From Gammaproteobacteria bacterium (lineage in GTDB: Bacteria > Pseudomonadota > Gammaproteobacteria > Steroidobacterales > Steroidobacteraceae), in assembly GCA_030040235.1 (NCBI GenBank), contig JASHUC010000277.1:1-9980 (forward strand): a DNA stretch of 9,980 bases, written 5' to 3'. The notes under the pieces were generated by a model. That model was not told where the DNA came from. It did no database searches and saw only the letters and a list, made by a program, of their open reading frames with translations. The first letter of the stretch is position 1. The number at the start of each line of letters is the position of its first letter. Below are positions 1-6,331 of this stretch, in pieces. Position numbers and translations under genes: made by a program.

Positions 1-438
1 GCCGAACAGATGCAGGCTCCCCTTGATCTCGAGCGTGAGGCCATCGGGCGGCTCGAGACTCACCCGTGGCGTGAAGCGCTGCGCACCGATCGCGAGCCGC
101 TCGAGCAGACTCCGCTCGCGATGCACGTCGCGGGGCTTCACCATGAGCTGCGGTAAAAGCGCAAGAGCGGTCGCCACGCTCATGCCGGGCCGCACCCCGG
201 CTCGTGCCGCAAGCTCGTCGGCAGCCACGATGTATGGAGCGCGTTCCTGAGGCGCAACGACCGCAAGCGGTCCGGACGGCGAGCCCAGAGCTTCGAGCGC
301 CAGCTGCGGCAGATGAGCCCCGAGCCACAACTCGCGTGTTTGAAAGCGCGGGTGAGCGGAGGACTGTCGCGGGATGAGCTGCAGCGTCGGGCGCGCGAAC
401 TCGACCGCGGCGGGTTTGCGATGGGGACGTGCGCTCAT
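1..438 (-). CDS. imuB: ImuB, catalytically inactive Y-family polymerase homologue (N-terminal 146 codons, cut by window edge)
   Basis: The minus strand reads open from an ATG at 438 to the left edge of the window (146 codons, no stop). Near residues 42-56 is the segment LWLGAHLPQLALEAL, typical of ImuB. It stands where active Y-family polymerases have the first metal-binding aspartate (the DxDxFFASVE-type motif), and that aspartate is missing. Further on are an AADELAARAGVRPGMSV stretch and LEIKGSLHLFG near the cut end, both typical of ImuB. In the known family, ImuB does not polymerise; it links the beta clamp, ImuA and the polymerase DnaE2 during SOS translesion synthesis. The start is supported by AGGA nine bases upstream. 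It lies 11 bases after the imuA stop, so the two genes are almost certainly cotranscribed. The palm, finger and clamp-binding regions are outside the window. Confidence 0.88.
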   Translation of the reverse strand, partial: MSARPHRKPAAVEFARPTLQLIPRQSSAHPRFQTRELWLGAHLPQLALEALGSPSGPLAVVAPQERAPYIVAADELAARAGVRPGMSVATALALLPQLMVKPRDVHRERSLLERLAIGAQRFTPRVSLEPPDGLTLEIKGSLHLFG

Positions 439-449
439 TGGCTGGCGTC

Positions 450-1133
450 CTACGGCATATCTCGCGTGAAAGGCACAACCACCTCCCCCCTCGAGCCTCC
501 GCGGCTCTTCAGCACGGTGAGGCGGACACCTTCGCCGGCGGGCTGCACCGAGAGGCGTAAGACCGCCGGTGAAGGCTCCCGCAGCGTGCGCGCCGAGAGG
601 GGGCGAAACAAAAACGCGAGCGTGCGGCCACGCTCGGTCGCGAGCTGAAGCCGCCGCAAAGCACGAGCCGGCACGCGCTGCGCCCAGGTGAGCGCCACGT
701 CGCAGGCGCCCGAGCGAAGCGCCTGCTCGCAAGCCCACAGCGGGGTATCTGCGCGTATGACGAGCACCTGCGAAAGCTTCACGCCATGAGCCACGAGCGC
801 CGCTGCGTTGAGCGCCAGGGGCGGCGCGATCCATGCGCACCAGCGCGCTTCGGGGCGGCGGCTGACAAAAGAGAGTGCGGGCAAAACCAGGTATAGCTCA
901 CCGGTCCCGAGGCGGGACATGAGCATCTCGACCAGCCCGGCTTGCGGCCAGCCACGCCCCGGCAGGCGTACATCGAGGGCGGGGAAGCCCGTCGGGATGG
1001 CGTTCGAATGAGCTGCGCTGCCGCCGCGCCAGATAGCGGGATGGTTGAGAAGCGAAGCGAGGCGTGGATCGGCAGCATGGGCCATATCGCAAAGATGTGG
1101 AGCAAGATGCCGCGCGAGGAGCGTGGCCGGCAC
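450..1133 (-). CDS. imuA: ImuA, RecA-like accessory factor for SOS translesion synthesis
   Basis: This 227-residue protein matches ImuA (also annotated as a SulA-like or translesion-associated protein). It has the N-terminal LLNHPAIWRG segment, then a degenerate P-loop-like stretch LPGRGWPQAGLVEML where RecA has its Walker A site, and a beta-rich C-terminus ending in VVVPFTRDMP. Known ImuA proteins act with ImuB and DnaE2 in damage-induced mutagenesis and belong to the RecA/SulA fold group. The canonical Walker lysine-threonine pair is absent, as is common in this family, so ATP binding cannot be assumed. The listed start is a GTG with only a weak GCGGA upstream. An ATG at 1085 (residue 17) is an alternative, but it also lacks a ribosome site. 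It sits 33 bases after lexA and 11 before imuB, in one SOS operon. Confidence 0.85.
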   Translation of the reverse strand: MPATLLARHLAPHLCDMAHAADPRLASLLNHPAIWRGGSAAHSNAIPTGFPALDVRLPGRGWPQAGLVEMLMSRLGTGELYLVLPALSFVSRRPEARWCAWIAPPLALNAAALVAHGVKLSQVLVIRADTPLWACEQALRSGACDVALTWAQRVPARALRRLQLATERGRTLAFLFRPLSARTLREPSPAVLRLSVQPAGEGVRLTVLKSRGGSRGEVVVPFTRDMP

Positions 1134-1145
1134 GGCAAATCCGCT

Positions 1146-1167
1146 GGACGCTTCGAGCGAAGCGTCC
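1146..1167 (-). repeat. Palindrome between lexA and imuA (10-bp arms; REP-like or attenuator hairpin)
   Basis: GGACGCTTCG and its exact reverse complement CGAAGCGTCC are separated by two bases. In RNA this gives a 9-bp stem with a four-base loop. On the minus strand it begins at the last base of the lexA TAG stop and fills most of the 33-bp gap before imuA. Read in the lexA direction it is preceded by GTAG (GTAG-GACGCTTC), which resembles the GTAG head of REP palindromes known from Stenotrophomonas and relatives. Only one copy is in the window, so calling it a REP is inference. No good T-run follows (ATTTG only), so it is more likely an mRNA-stabilising or partly attenuating hairpin than a full terminator. 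Confidence 0.7.
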
Positions 1168-1790
1168 TACATCGATCCGCTCGTCTTGCCCCGGCGCACC
1201 ACACCCACGACGATGCCTTCGATGATCAGGGGCTCCGTACGCAGATTCACCCGGATGGGCTCGAAGTCACTATTTTCCGGGAGCAGCCACACGACGGAGC
1301 CTTCCTGGCGATAGCGCTTGACGGTGACCTCATTTTCGAGACGAGCCACGACGATCTGGCGGCTGCGCACCTCGGAGGTGCGATGCACGGCCACCAGGTC
1401 TCCATCGAGGATGCCGGCATTCTTCATGCTCATGCCGGTGACCTTCAGGAGATAATGAGGCCGGGGCTGAAAGATCGAGGGGTCGATCTGCAAGCGGGCC
1501 TCGATATTCTCCTCCGCCAGAATGGGCTTGCCGGCAGCGACGCGACCGATGAGCGGCAAACCCATTTGCTCGCGAATGGTGTCTTTCAGTTGAATACCGC
1601 GCGAGGTGCCGGGAAGGAGCGCGATGGCTCCTTTGCGCGCGAGCGCACGCAAATGCTCCTCCGCCGCATTGGCAGATCGGAACCCGAGTTCCCGGGCGAT
1701 TTCGGCCCGGGTGGGCGGCATTCCCGTTTCCGATAGGAAGCGCTGAATGAGACGCAGAATCTGAGCTTGCCGGGGAGTGAGGTCTGTCAT
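1167..1790 (-). CDS. lexA: LexA, SOS response repressor and self-cleaving protease
   Basis: This 207-residue protein is full length for the family. The N-terminal winged helix-turn-helix (about residues 1-70) contains [17 protein letters not shown] and NAAEEHL, nearly identical to E. coli LexA, which predicts recognition of CTGT-N8-ACAG boxes. The self-cleavage site is the Ala86-Gly87 bond in GRVAAGKP. The serine-lysine dyad is S121 (in VTGMSMKN) and K158 (in EVTVKRY), matching S119 and K156 of E. coli. RecA filaments on single-stranded DNA trigger cleavage, which lifts repression. The ATG at 1790 fits the family start; the ribosome site is weak. It is the first gene of the lexA-imuA-imuB operon, and two LexA boxes lie just upstream. 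In species with two LexA proteins the cassette-linked copy often binds a different box; here helix and operators look E. coli-like, so it may be the main LexA of the cell. Confidence 0.97.
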   Translation of the reverse strand: MTDLTPRQAQILRLIQRFLSETGMPPTRAEIARELGFRSANAAEEHLRALARKGAIALLPGTSRGIQLKDTIREQMGLPLIGRVAAGKPILAEENIEARLQIDPSIFQPRPHYLLKVTGMSMKNAGILDGDLVAVHRTSEVRSRQIVVARLENEVTVKRYRQEGSVVWLLPENSDFEPIRVNLRTEPLIIEGIVVGVVRRGKTSGSM

Positions 1791-1799
1791 GGCGTGCGG

Positions 1800-1815
1800 C
1801 TGTGCTTCTATACAG
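1800..1815. promoter_or_regulatory. LexA-binding SOS box, promoter-proximal (perfect half-sites)
   Basis: CTGTGCTTCTATACAG is an exact CTGT-N8-ACAG match, the LexA operator consensus of gammaproteobacteria. It lies nine bases upstream of the lexA ATG, downstream of the predicted lexA transcription start, where bound LexA would block promoter clearance. Its centre is 19 bp from that of the second box. Confidence 0.85.
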
Positions 1816-1818
1816 ATA

Positions 1819-1834
1819 CTGTGATTGTATCCAG
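1819..1834. promoter_or_regulatory. LexA-binding SOS box, distal, overlapping the lexA -10
   Basis: CTGTGATTGTATCCAG matches the LexA consensus with one half-site change (CCAG for ACAG); flanking bases TA and AA also fit. The lexA -10 hexamer lies wholly inside this box. From memory, E. coli lexA likewise has two operators, one of them ending CCAG, with centres 21 bp apart; here the spacing is 19 bp. The likely GTG start of the divergent oxidoreductase gene (1821) is also within the box. Confidence 0.8.
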
Positions 1835-3449
1835 AAAACCTCGCCGTGCAAGTCCCTATGACGTGGTCGTCCTCGGCGCCGGCCACAACGGGCTCACCTG
1901 CGCCTGCTACCTCGCCCGCGCAGGTCTCAGAGTGCTCATCCTCGAGCGCCGCAGCGTCGTCGGCGGCACTGCCGTCACCGAGGAATTCCACCCCGGCTTC
2001 CGCAACTCCACGGCGAGCTACACGGTGAGCCTGCTGCATCCCAAGGTGATTCGCGATCTGCGCTTGGCGGAGCACGGCCTGAGTCTCCTCGAGCGCCCGC
2101 TGCAGAACTTTCTGCCGCTTCCCGACGGCACCGGCTTCTGTGCCGGCCCCACCCTCGCCGACACCATCACCGCAGTGCAGCAACGCTCTGCAGCCGATGC
2201 CAAACGCCTGCCCGCCTTCCACGCGATGCTCGAGCGGGTCGTCCGGTATGCGCGGGGATTGCTGCTCAAGACCCCGCCGGCCGGCCTGCATGGCGCACGC
2301 GATCTGTGGAGCCTGCTCTCCATGGGACGCGATCTCCGTCGCTTGCCCACCGAGACCCAACGCGAGGTGCACGAGCTCCTCACTCGCAGCGCAGGTGACG
2401 TGCTCGATGCGTGGTTCGAATGCGATGCCCTCAAGGCATTGCACGGCTTCGATGCCGTCGTCGGCGCCTTTCAAAGTCCCTATGCTCCGACGAGCGCTTA
2501 TGTGCTGCTGCACCATGCCCTTGGCGAGGTAAACGGCAAGCCGGGCGTGTGGGGACATGCGATCGGTGGCATGGGCGCCATCACGCAGGCGATGGCCAAG
2601 GAGGCGCTGCGACTCGGCGTGCAGATTCGCACCGGCGCCGCCGTCACTCGCGTGCACAGCGAGCGCGCTCGAGGCAATCGCATTCGCGTCTCGGCCGTGC
2701 AGCTCGCCGACGGCGGCCGCATCGATGCCGCCATCGTCGCCGCCAACCTCAACCCGAGGGCGCTCTTTCTCGAATTGCTCGAGCCCGAAGCGCTGCCGGC
2801 GGAATTCCGGGCGCGAATGGAGCGTTACCGCTGTGAATCAGCCACATTCCGCATGAATGTCGCCTTGAGCGAACTGCCGCGTTTCGCGGCGCGGCCGAGC
2901 GAGGGCGCACATCTCGCCTCGGGCATCATCATCGGTCCCTCGCTCAAGTATCTCGAGCGCGCTTATGTCGATGCCCGCTCATCGGGCTGGTCGCGCGCAC
3001 CGATCGTCGAGCTCGTGATCCCGAGCACCATCGATCCGACGCTCGCGCCGCCGGGTGCGCACGTGGCGAGCCTCTTCTGCCAGCACTTCAGCTACTCCCT
3101 GCCGGACGGGCGCACCTGGCGCAGCGAGCGCGAGCGCGCCGCGGATCTCATTCTCGAGACGGTGGACGCTTACGCGCCGAACTTCAAACGCAGCGTCGTG
3201 GGCCGCCTGGTGCTGTCCCCGGCCGATCTCGAGGAGCGCTTCGGGCTGCCGCGCGGCGATATCTTTCACGGCGCGCTCGGCCTCGATCAGCTCTGGGCGG
3301 CGCGCCCCGTGCTCGGGCACGGCGACTACCGCACACCCGTCGCGGGGCTCTATCTGTGTGGCTCCGGAAGCCATCCGGGAGGAGGTGTCACGGGGATACC
3401 GGGCCACAACGCTGCGCGCGAGATCCTGCGCGACCGCCGTGCGGCGTAG
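1821..3449 (+). CDS. PYROXD2/CrtI-like FAD-dependent oxidoreductase
   Basis: This protein of about 542 residues belongs to the phytoene desaturase/amine oxidase FAD superfamily and looks closest to the PYROXD2 group. Near the N-terminus, [12 protein letters not shown] is the dinucleotide-binding loop and, about 20 residues on, LERRSVVGG binds the FAD ribose. TEEFHPGF and TASYTVSLL follow, as in PYROXD2. The C-terminal block [19 protein letters not shown] closes the FAD site. The substrate cannot be read from sequence; no carotenoid genes are nearby, so phytoene desaturation is not implied. The start is uncertain. GTG 1821 leaves a short normal lead-in but has no ribosome site and lies inside a LexA box. 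GTG 1794, TTG 1767 (inside lexA) and GTG 1863 are alternatives. It is divergent from lexA and has no operon partner. Confidence 0.85.
   Translation: MIVSRKPRRASPYDVVVLGAGHNGLTCACYLARAGLRVLILERRSVVGGTAVTEEFHPGFRNSTASYTVSLLHPKVIRDLRLAEHGLSLLERPLQNFLPLPDGTGFCAGPTLADTITAVQQRSAADAKRLPAFHAMLERVVRYARGLLLKTPPAGLHGARDLWSLLSMGRDLRRLPTETQREVHELLTRSAGDVLDAWFECDALKALHGFDAVVGAFQSPYAPTSAYVLLHHALGEVNGKPGVWGHAIGGMGAITQAMAKEALRLGVQIRTGAAVTRVHSERARGNRIRVSAVQLADGGRIDAAIVAANLNPRALFLELLEPEALPAEFRARMERYRCESATFRMNVALSELPRFAARPSEGAHLASGIIIGPSLKYLERAYVDARSSGWSRAPIVELVIPSTIDPTLAPPGAHVASLFCQHFSYSLPDGRTWRSERERAADLILETVDAYAPNFKRSVVGRLVLSPADLEERFGLPRGDIFHGALGLDQLWAARPVLGHGDYRTPVAGLYLCGSGSHPGGGVTGIPGHNAAREILRDRRAA
1824..1851 (-). 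promoter_or_regulatory. lexA-imuA-imuB promoter (sigma-70 type)
   Basis: Reading the minus strand, TTGCAC (1851-1846) and TACAAT (1829-1824) are separated by 16 bp. The -10 is a 5/6 match and is embedded in the distal SOS box; the -35 is weaker. The transcript would start near 1817, giving a leader of about 27 nt that passes through the proximal SOS box. Confidence 0.6.
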
Positions 3450-3455
3450 CGCGCT

Positions 3456-3495
3456 GCGACAACCGGCGAGCAGGCTTGTCGCGGTGTGACGACAA
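3456..3495 (+). terminator. Overlapping alternative hairpins after the oxidoreductase gene (possible 3' end)
   Basis: GCGACAA (3456-3462) is complementary to TTGTCGC (3476-3482), giving a 7-bp stem. The same TTGTCG can instead pair with CGACAA at 3490-3495, a 6-bp stem. The two structures exclude each other. They begin seven bases after the stop codon. The following sequence, CGTTTCATTG, has only a weak T-run, so intrinsic termination is possible but not convincing. I see no further gene or clear promoter in the rest of the gap up to 3669. Confidence 0.35.
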
Positions 3496-3669
3496 CGTTT
3501 CATTGCGGAACCCCGAGCGCCTCCGGAAGTCAACAGTTGCAATCCGCGCCTAAATTTGATGCAGTTGCGCCGGCTTGCGAAGACTGTGTGGCGGAGGAAC
3601 TACGCTGGGTTCTTCGCATCGTATCTGTTTCAGGGACTCCCGAATCAACAACCCAAAGGGGATGTTTGT

Positions 3670-3984
3670 ATGAAGAGCGCGATCGTGATGAATTTGGCGG
3701 CTGCAGCAGTCCTCGTAGGACTTGCGGGCTGCACGGATATCAAGCCCTTGCAGGCCGACATTGCAGACCTCAAGTCGCAGGTCGCCAAGCTCCAAACCGA
3801 CGTCCAGGCGGCAAAGTCCTCGGCGGATCAGGCAGCGAGCTCTGCGCAGGCGGCGAGCCAGGCGGCGAGTGGCGCACAGAGCACGGCCAATCAAGCGCTG
3901 GCCGCGGCCCAGGCTGCTCAATCGGCGGTCGATGCGACGAACGAGAAGATCGACCGTATGTTCAAGCGGTCGGTCTCGAAGTAA
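3670..3984 (+). CDS. Small Lpp/OprI-type lipoprotein with alanine-zipper coiled coil
   Basis: This 104-residue protein has a short basic N-terminus, a hydrophobic stretch and the lipobox LAGC with the lipidated cysteine at residue 21. Threonine follows, so outer-membrane sorting is expected. The mature part is one heptad coiled coil. Core positions spaced 3-4-3-4 run without a break from Ile24 to Met97: Ile, Leu or Val up to residue 45, all Ala from 48 to 83, then Val87, Thr90, Ile94 and Met97. It ends in lysine (SVSK), the residue that in E. coli Lpp is joined to peptidoglycan. The C-terminal ATNEKIDRM resembles the end of Pseudomonas OprI. The role would be tethering outer membrane to cell wall as a trimer. 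The mature length of 84 residues exceeds Lpp (58) and OprI (64). The ATG at 3670 is chosen for the signal peptide and an AAGGGG site eight bases upstream. Confidence 0.85.
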   Translation: MKSAIVMNLAAAAVLVGLAGCTDIKPLQADIADLKSQVAKLQTDVQAAKSSADQAASSAQAASQAASGAQSTANQALAAAQAAQSAVDATNEKIDRMFKRSVSK

Positions 3985-4009
3985 GACGAGATTATTCGCT
4001 TGAGGCGAG

Positions 4010-4043
4010 CAGAGCGCCGGGCCGCCGCCGGCTTGGCGCTCTG
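4010..4043. terminator. Hairpin between convergent lipoprotein and fabH genes (likely bidirectional terminator)
   Basis: CAGAGCGCC (4010-4018) and GGCGCTCTG (4035-4043) form a perfect 9-bp stem; the GC-rich 16-nt loop can fold further. It starts 25 bases after the lipoprotein stop and lies 49 bases past the fabH stop on the other strand. On the plus strand it is followed by TTGTCGT, a poor T-run. Position between convergent genes favours a terminator working in both directions. Confidence 0.55.
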
Positions 4044-4092
4044 TTGTCGTGCACATCCCGGCTAGGGACGTGCCGCGCGCTCGATTTGCGCC

Positions 4093-5067
4093 TCAATACC
4101 TGACGAGCGCAGCCCCCCAGGTCACCCCGCCGCCGAACGCCTCGAGCAGCAGCAGATCGCCGCGCTTGATGCGCCCGTCGCGCACGCCGACATCGAGCGC
4201 CAACGGCACGGAGGCCGTCGAGGTGTTGCCGTGCTCCTGGACGGTGACGATGACGCGCTCCATGGGCAGCTCGAGCTTGCGAGCGGTCGCCTGGATGATG
4301 CGAATGTTCGCCTGGTGAGGCACGAGCCAGTCGATCGCCGAGTGGTCGAATCCGCTCGCCTCCAGCGCCTCCTCCACCACCTTTCCGAGCTGCGTCACGG
4401 CGACCTTGAACACCTCGTTGCCCGCCATCCGGATCGTGTGCCCCGCCGGCGAGTGCGCGTAGACGGGCGTATCCCTGGAGACTCCGCCCGGGCAGTAGAG
4501 CGCGTCCTTGTAGTTGCCATCGGCGTGCAGGTGCGTCGAGATGATTCCCGGCTGCTCGGACGGCCGCAGCACGACCGCGCCGGCGCCATCCGCGAACAGC
4601 ACCGCCGTGGAGCGATCCGCCCAGTCTGTAATGCGCGAGAGCGTCTCGGAGCCCACGACGAGGGCGCACTTCGAATCCCCCGCCCGCACGAACTTATCGG
4701 CGATCGCGAGGGCGTAGAGGAAGCCGCTGCAAGCCGTCTCGATGCTGAAGGCGGGGCACCCGGGGCGGCAGCCGAGCCGCTGCTGCAGCAGCACCCCGCA
4801 GTTGGGAAAGATGTAGTCCGGGGTAGTCGTGCCGAAGGCGATGAAGTCGATATCCTCCGGGCGCACTCGAGCGGCCTCGATGGCACGGCGCGCGGCCGGC
4901 ACCGACAGATCGACCGTCGTCTCGTGATCGGCGGCGATGTGCCGGCGCTCGATACCGGTGCGCTCGCGAATCCACGCATCCGAGGTATCCATCATCCGCT
5001 CGAGATCGCCGTTCGTCAGAATTCTCTCCGGCAGGTACGCTCCGGTGCCGGCGATTTGTGAGTACAT
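4093..5067 (-). CDS. fabH: FabH, beta-ketoacyl-ACP synthase III
   Basis: FabH starts type II fatty acid synthesis in the cytoplasm by condensing acetyl-CoA with malonyl-ACP. The 324-residue length is normal. The catalytic triad is visible: Cys113 in ETACSGF, His251 in PHQANIR and Asn281 in EHGNTSTAS. The N-terminal DTSDAWIRERTGI and C-terminal AFGGGVTWG blocks are also typical. ATG 5067 is preferred over TTG 5070 because GAGAGG stands five bases before it, inside the end of plsX. The gene starts nine bases after the plsX stop and is the last of the yceD-rpmF-plsX-fabH operon. In E. coli, fabD, fabG and acpP would follow; here a convergent lipoprotein gene does. Acyl-primer preference cannot be judged from what is visible. 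Confidence 0.97.
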   Translation of the reverse strand: MYSQIAGTGAYLPERILTNGDLERMMDTSDAWIRERTGIERRHIAADHETTVDLSVPAARRAIEAARVRPEDIDFIAFGTTTPDYIFPNCGVLLQQRLGCRPGCPAFSIETACSGFLYALAIADKFVRAGDSKCALVVGSETLSRITDWADRSTAVLFADGAGAVVLRPSEQPGIISTHLHADGNYKDALYCPGGVSRDTPVYAHSPAGHTIRMAGNEVFKVAVTQLGKVVEEALEASGFDHSAIDWLVPHQANIRIIQATARKLELPMERVIVTVQEHGNTSTASVPLALDVGVRDGRIKRGDLLLLEAFGGGVTWGAALVRY

Positions 5068-5076
5068 CAATACCTC

Positions 5077-6072
5077 TCAAGCCTCGAACGCCTGCGCAAT
5101 GTGCGCGGTCATGCGGCCGCGCGCCGCATGCGCGGCGAGCTCCACCGCCCGAGCAAAGGCGGTCGCATCCGCTCGGCCGTGGCTTTTTACCACGATCCCG
5201 CGCAGCCCGACCATGCAGGCACCGTTGTAGCGGCGCGGATCGAGCGTCGCGGCGAGCCGCCGGAGCACCGGCCGCGCAATCCACGCCGCCAACGTCGCCC
5301 GCGCCGAGGCCTGAAATTCCCGGCGCGCCCGTCCGGCGATGAGCCTCGCGAGACCCTCCATCGTCTTCAGCGCGACATTACCGGTGAATCCGTCCGTGAC
5401 GACCACGTCCACCTCGCCCGAGAAGATCGCATCCCCCTCGACGAAGCCGACGTAATCGACCGGCTCGTGCGCGAGCAAGGTGTGCGCGGCCTGCACCGTC
5501 TCGTGCCCCTTGATGTCCTCCTCGCCGATGTTGAGCAGGCCGACGCGCGGACGCGCGACCTCGTACAAGTCGCGGGCGACGATCGATCCCATGCGAGCGA
5601 ACTGACAGAGCTGCAGCGGCGTCGCATGCGTGTTCGCGCCGAGATCGAGCATGTGGGCATGGCCGCGCGCCGAGGGAATGGCGGACATGATGGCCGCGCG
5701 CTCGACGTTGGCGAACGTCTTCAGCACGAAATGGGAGATGGCGGTGAGCGCCCCGGTGTTGCCTGCGCTCACACACGCGGCGGCCCGGCCGTCTTTCACG
5801 AGGTTCACCGCGATACGCATCGAGGAGTCTCGCCCGCGGCGCACCGCCACCCGCGGTGCCTCGTCCATGGCGATGACCTGTGAGGCGCAGACGATCTCGA
5901 CGCGCGCGCGGAAGGGTGCGGGGAGCTTCTCGAGCTCGGGCGCAATCTGCTCGGCGTTGCCGACGAGGAGGAGCTTGAGATCGCTGTCCTCGCGCAGCAC
6001 GCGCAAGCTTCCCGTCAAGCGCTCTTGCGGGGCGCGATCGCCGCTCATCACGTCGACTGCGACGGTCAACAC
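5077..6072 (-). CDS. plsX: PlsX, phosphate acyltransferase (acyl-ACP to acyl-phosphate)
   Basis: PlsX makes acyl-phosphate from acyl-ACP, the donor used by PlsY in phospholipid synthesis; it is a peripheral membrane protein. The 331 residues carry the family blocks in order: AVDVMSGDRAP at the N-terminus, SAGNTGAL (about 102-109), LDLGAN (142), LNIGEE (180), DGFTGNVALK (227), YNGAC (282) and VKSHG (295). The usual DxMGGD motif reads DVMSGD here, a glycine-to-serine change. Reading stays open far upstream to 6324, but that stretch is unlike PlsX and crosses rpmF. The start is taken as GTG 6072, giving MLTVAVDV; TTG 6069 is possible. Its ribosome site is weak, so coupling to upstream translation may help. 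It begins 50 bases after rpmF. Confidence 0.95.
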   Translation of the reverse strand: MLTVAVDVMSGDRAPQERLTGSLRVLREDSDLKLLLVGNAEQIAPELEKLPAPFRARVEIVCASQVIAMDEAPRVAVRRGRDSSMRIAVNLVKDGRAAACVSAGNTGALTAISHFVLKTFANVERAAIMSAIPSARGHAHMLDLGANTHATPLQLCQFARMGSIVARDLYEVARPRVGLLNIGEEDIKGHETVQAAHTLLAHEPVDYVGFVEGDAIFSGEVDVVVTDGFTGNVALKTMEGLARLIAGRARREFQASARATLAAWIARPVLRRLAATLDPRRYNGACMVGLRGIVVKSHGRADATAFARAVELAAHAARGRMTAHIAQAFEA

Positions 6073-6122
6073 ACGTACGCTCGGCTGGTGGAGCGCATCG
6101 TGCGCGGCCCCCCGCTGCGGGC

Positions 6123-6317
6123 CTATTCTTGCGGCTCGCCTTCGGCCGGCTTCTCGATCACCCGCCGGCCGCGGTAGAACCCGTCCGAGGTGATCCGGTG
6201 ACGCAGATGGGTCTCGCCGGACTGCGGATCGATCGACAGTGCGGGTTTGCCGAGAGCATCGTGCGAGCGGTGCATGCCACGCCGTGAGGGCGTCTTGCGG
6301 CTCTTCTGAACAGCCAT
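6123..6317 (-). CDS. rpmF: Ribosomal protein bL32
   Basis: This 64-residue protein of the large ribosomal subunit is recognised from [22 protein letters not shown]-like [15 protein letters not shown] and [10 protein letters not shown]. There are no cysteines, so it is the zinc-free form, as in E. coli. The ATG has CGGAG eight bases upstream. It lies 14 bases after yceD and 50 before plsX. The coupling of rpmF to fatty acid and phospholipid genes is conserved across gammaproteobacteria and is thought to tie membrane synthesis to growth rate. Confidence 0.98.
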   Translation of the reverse strand: MAVQKSRKTPSRRGMHRSHDALGKPALSIDPQSGETHLRHRITSDGFYRGRRVIEKPAEGEPQE

Positions 6318-6331
6318 TGATCAATCTCCGT

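Noticed and set aside
942..1736. Long plus-strand open frame (264 codons) opposite imuA and lexA
   Set aside because: It is antisense to two clearly recognisable genes, has no recognisable domain, and its low-complexity composition is what GC-rich shadow frames give.
1791..2657. Upstream extension of the lexA reading frame to 496 codons
   Set aside because: The frame is open by GC bias, but the extension is antisense to the FAD oxidoreductase and precedes the lexA promoter; LexA starts normally at 1790.
3631..3641. CAGGGACTCCC shared by the regions upstream of the lipoprotein gene and of rne (8501-8511)
   Set aside because: An 11-base match is expected several times by chance in 10 kb of biased sequence, and its position relative to start codons differs.
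6073..6324. N-terminal extension of PlsX up to 6324
   Set aside because: The extra stretch overlaps rpmF in another frame and does not resemble PlsX; the family N-terminus begins at the GTG at 6072.
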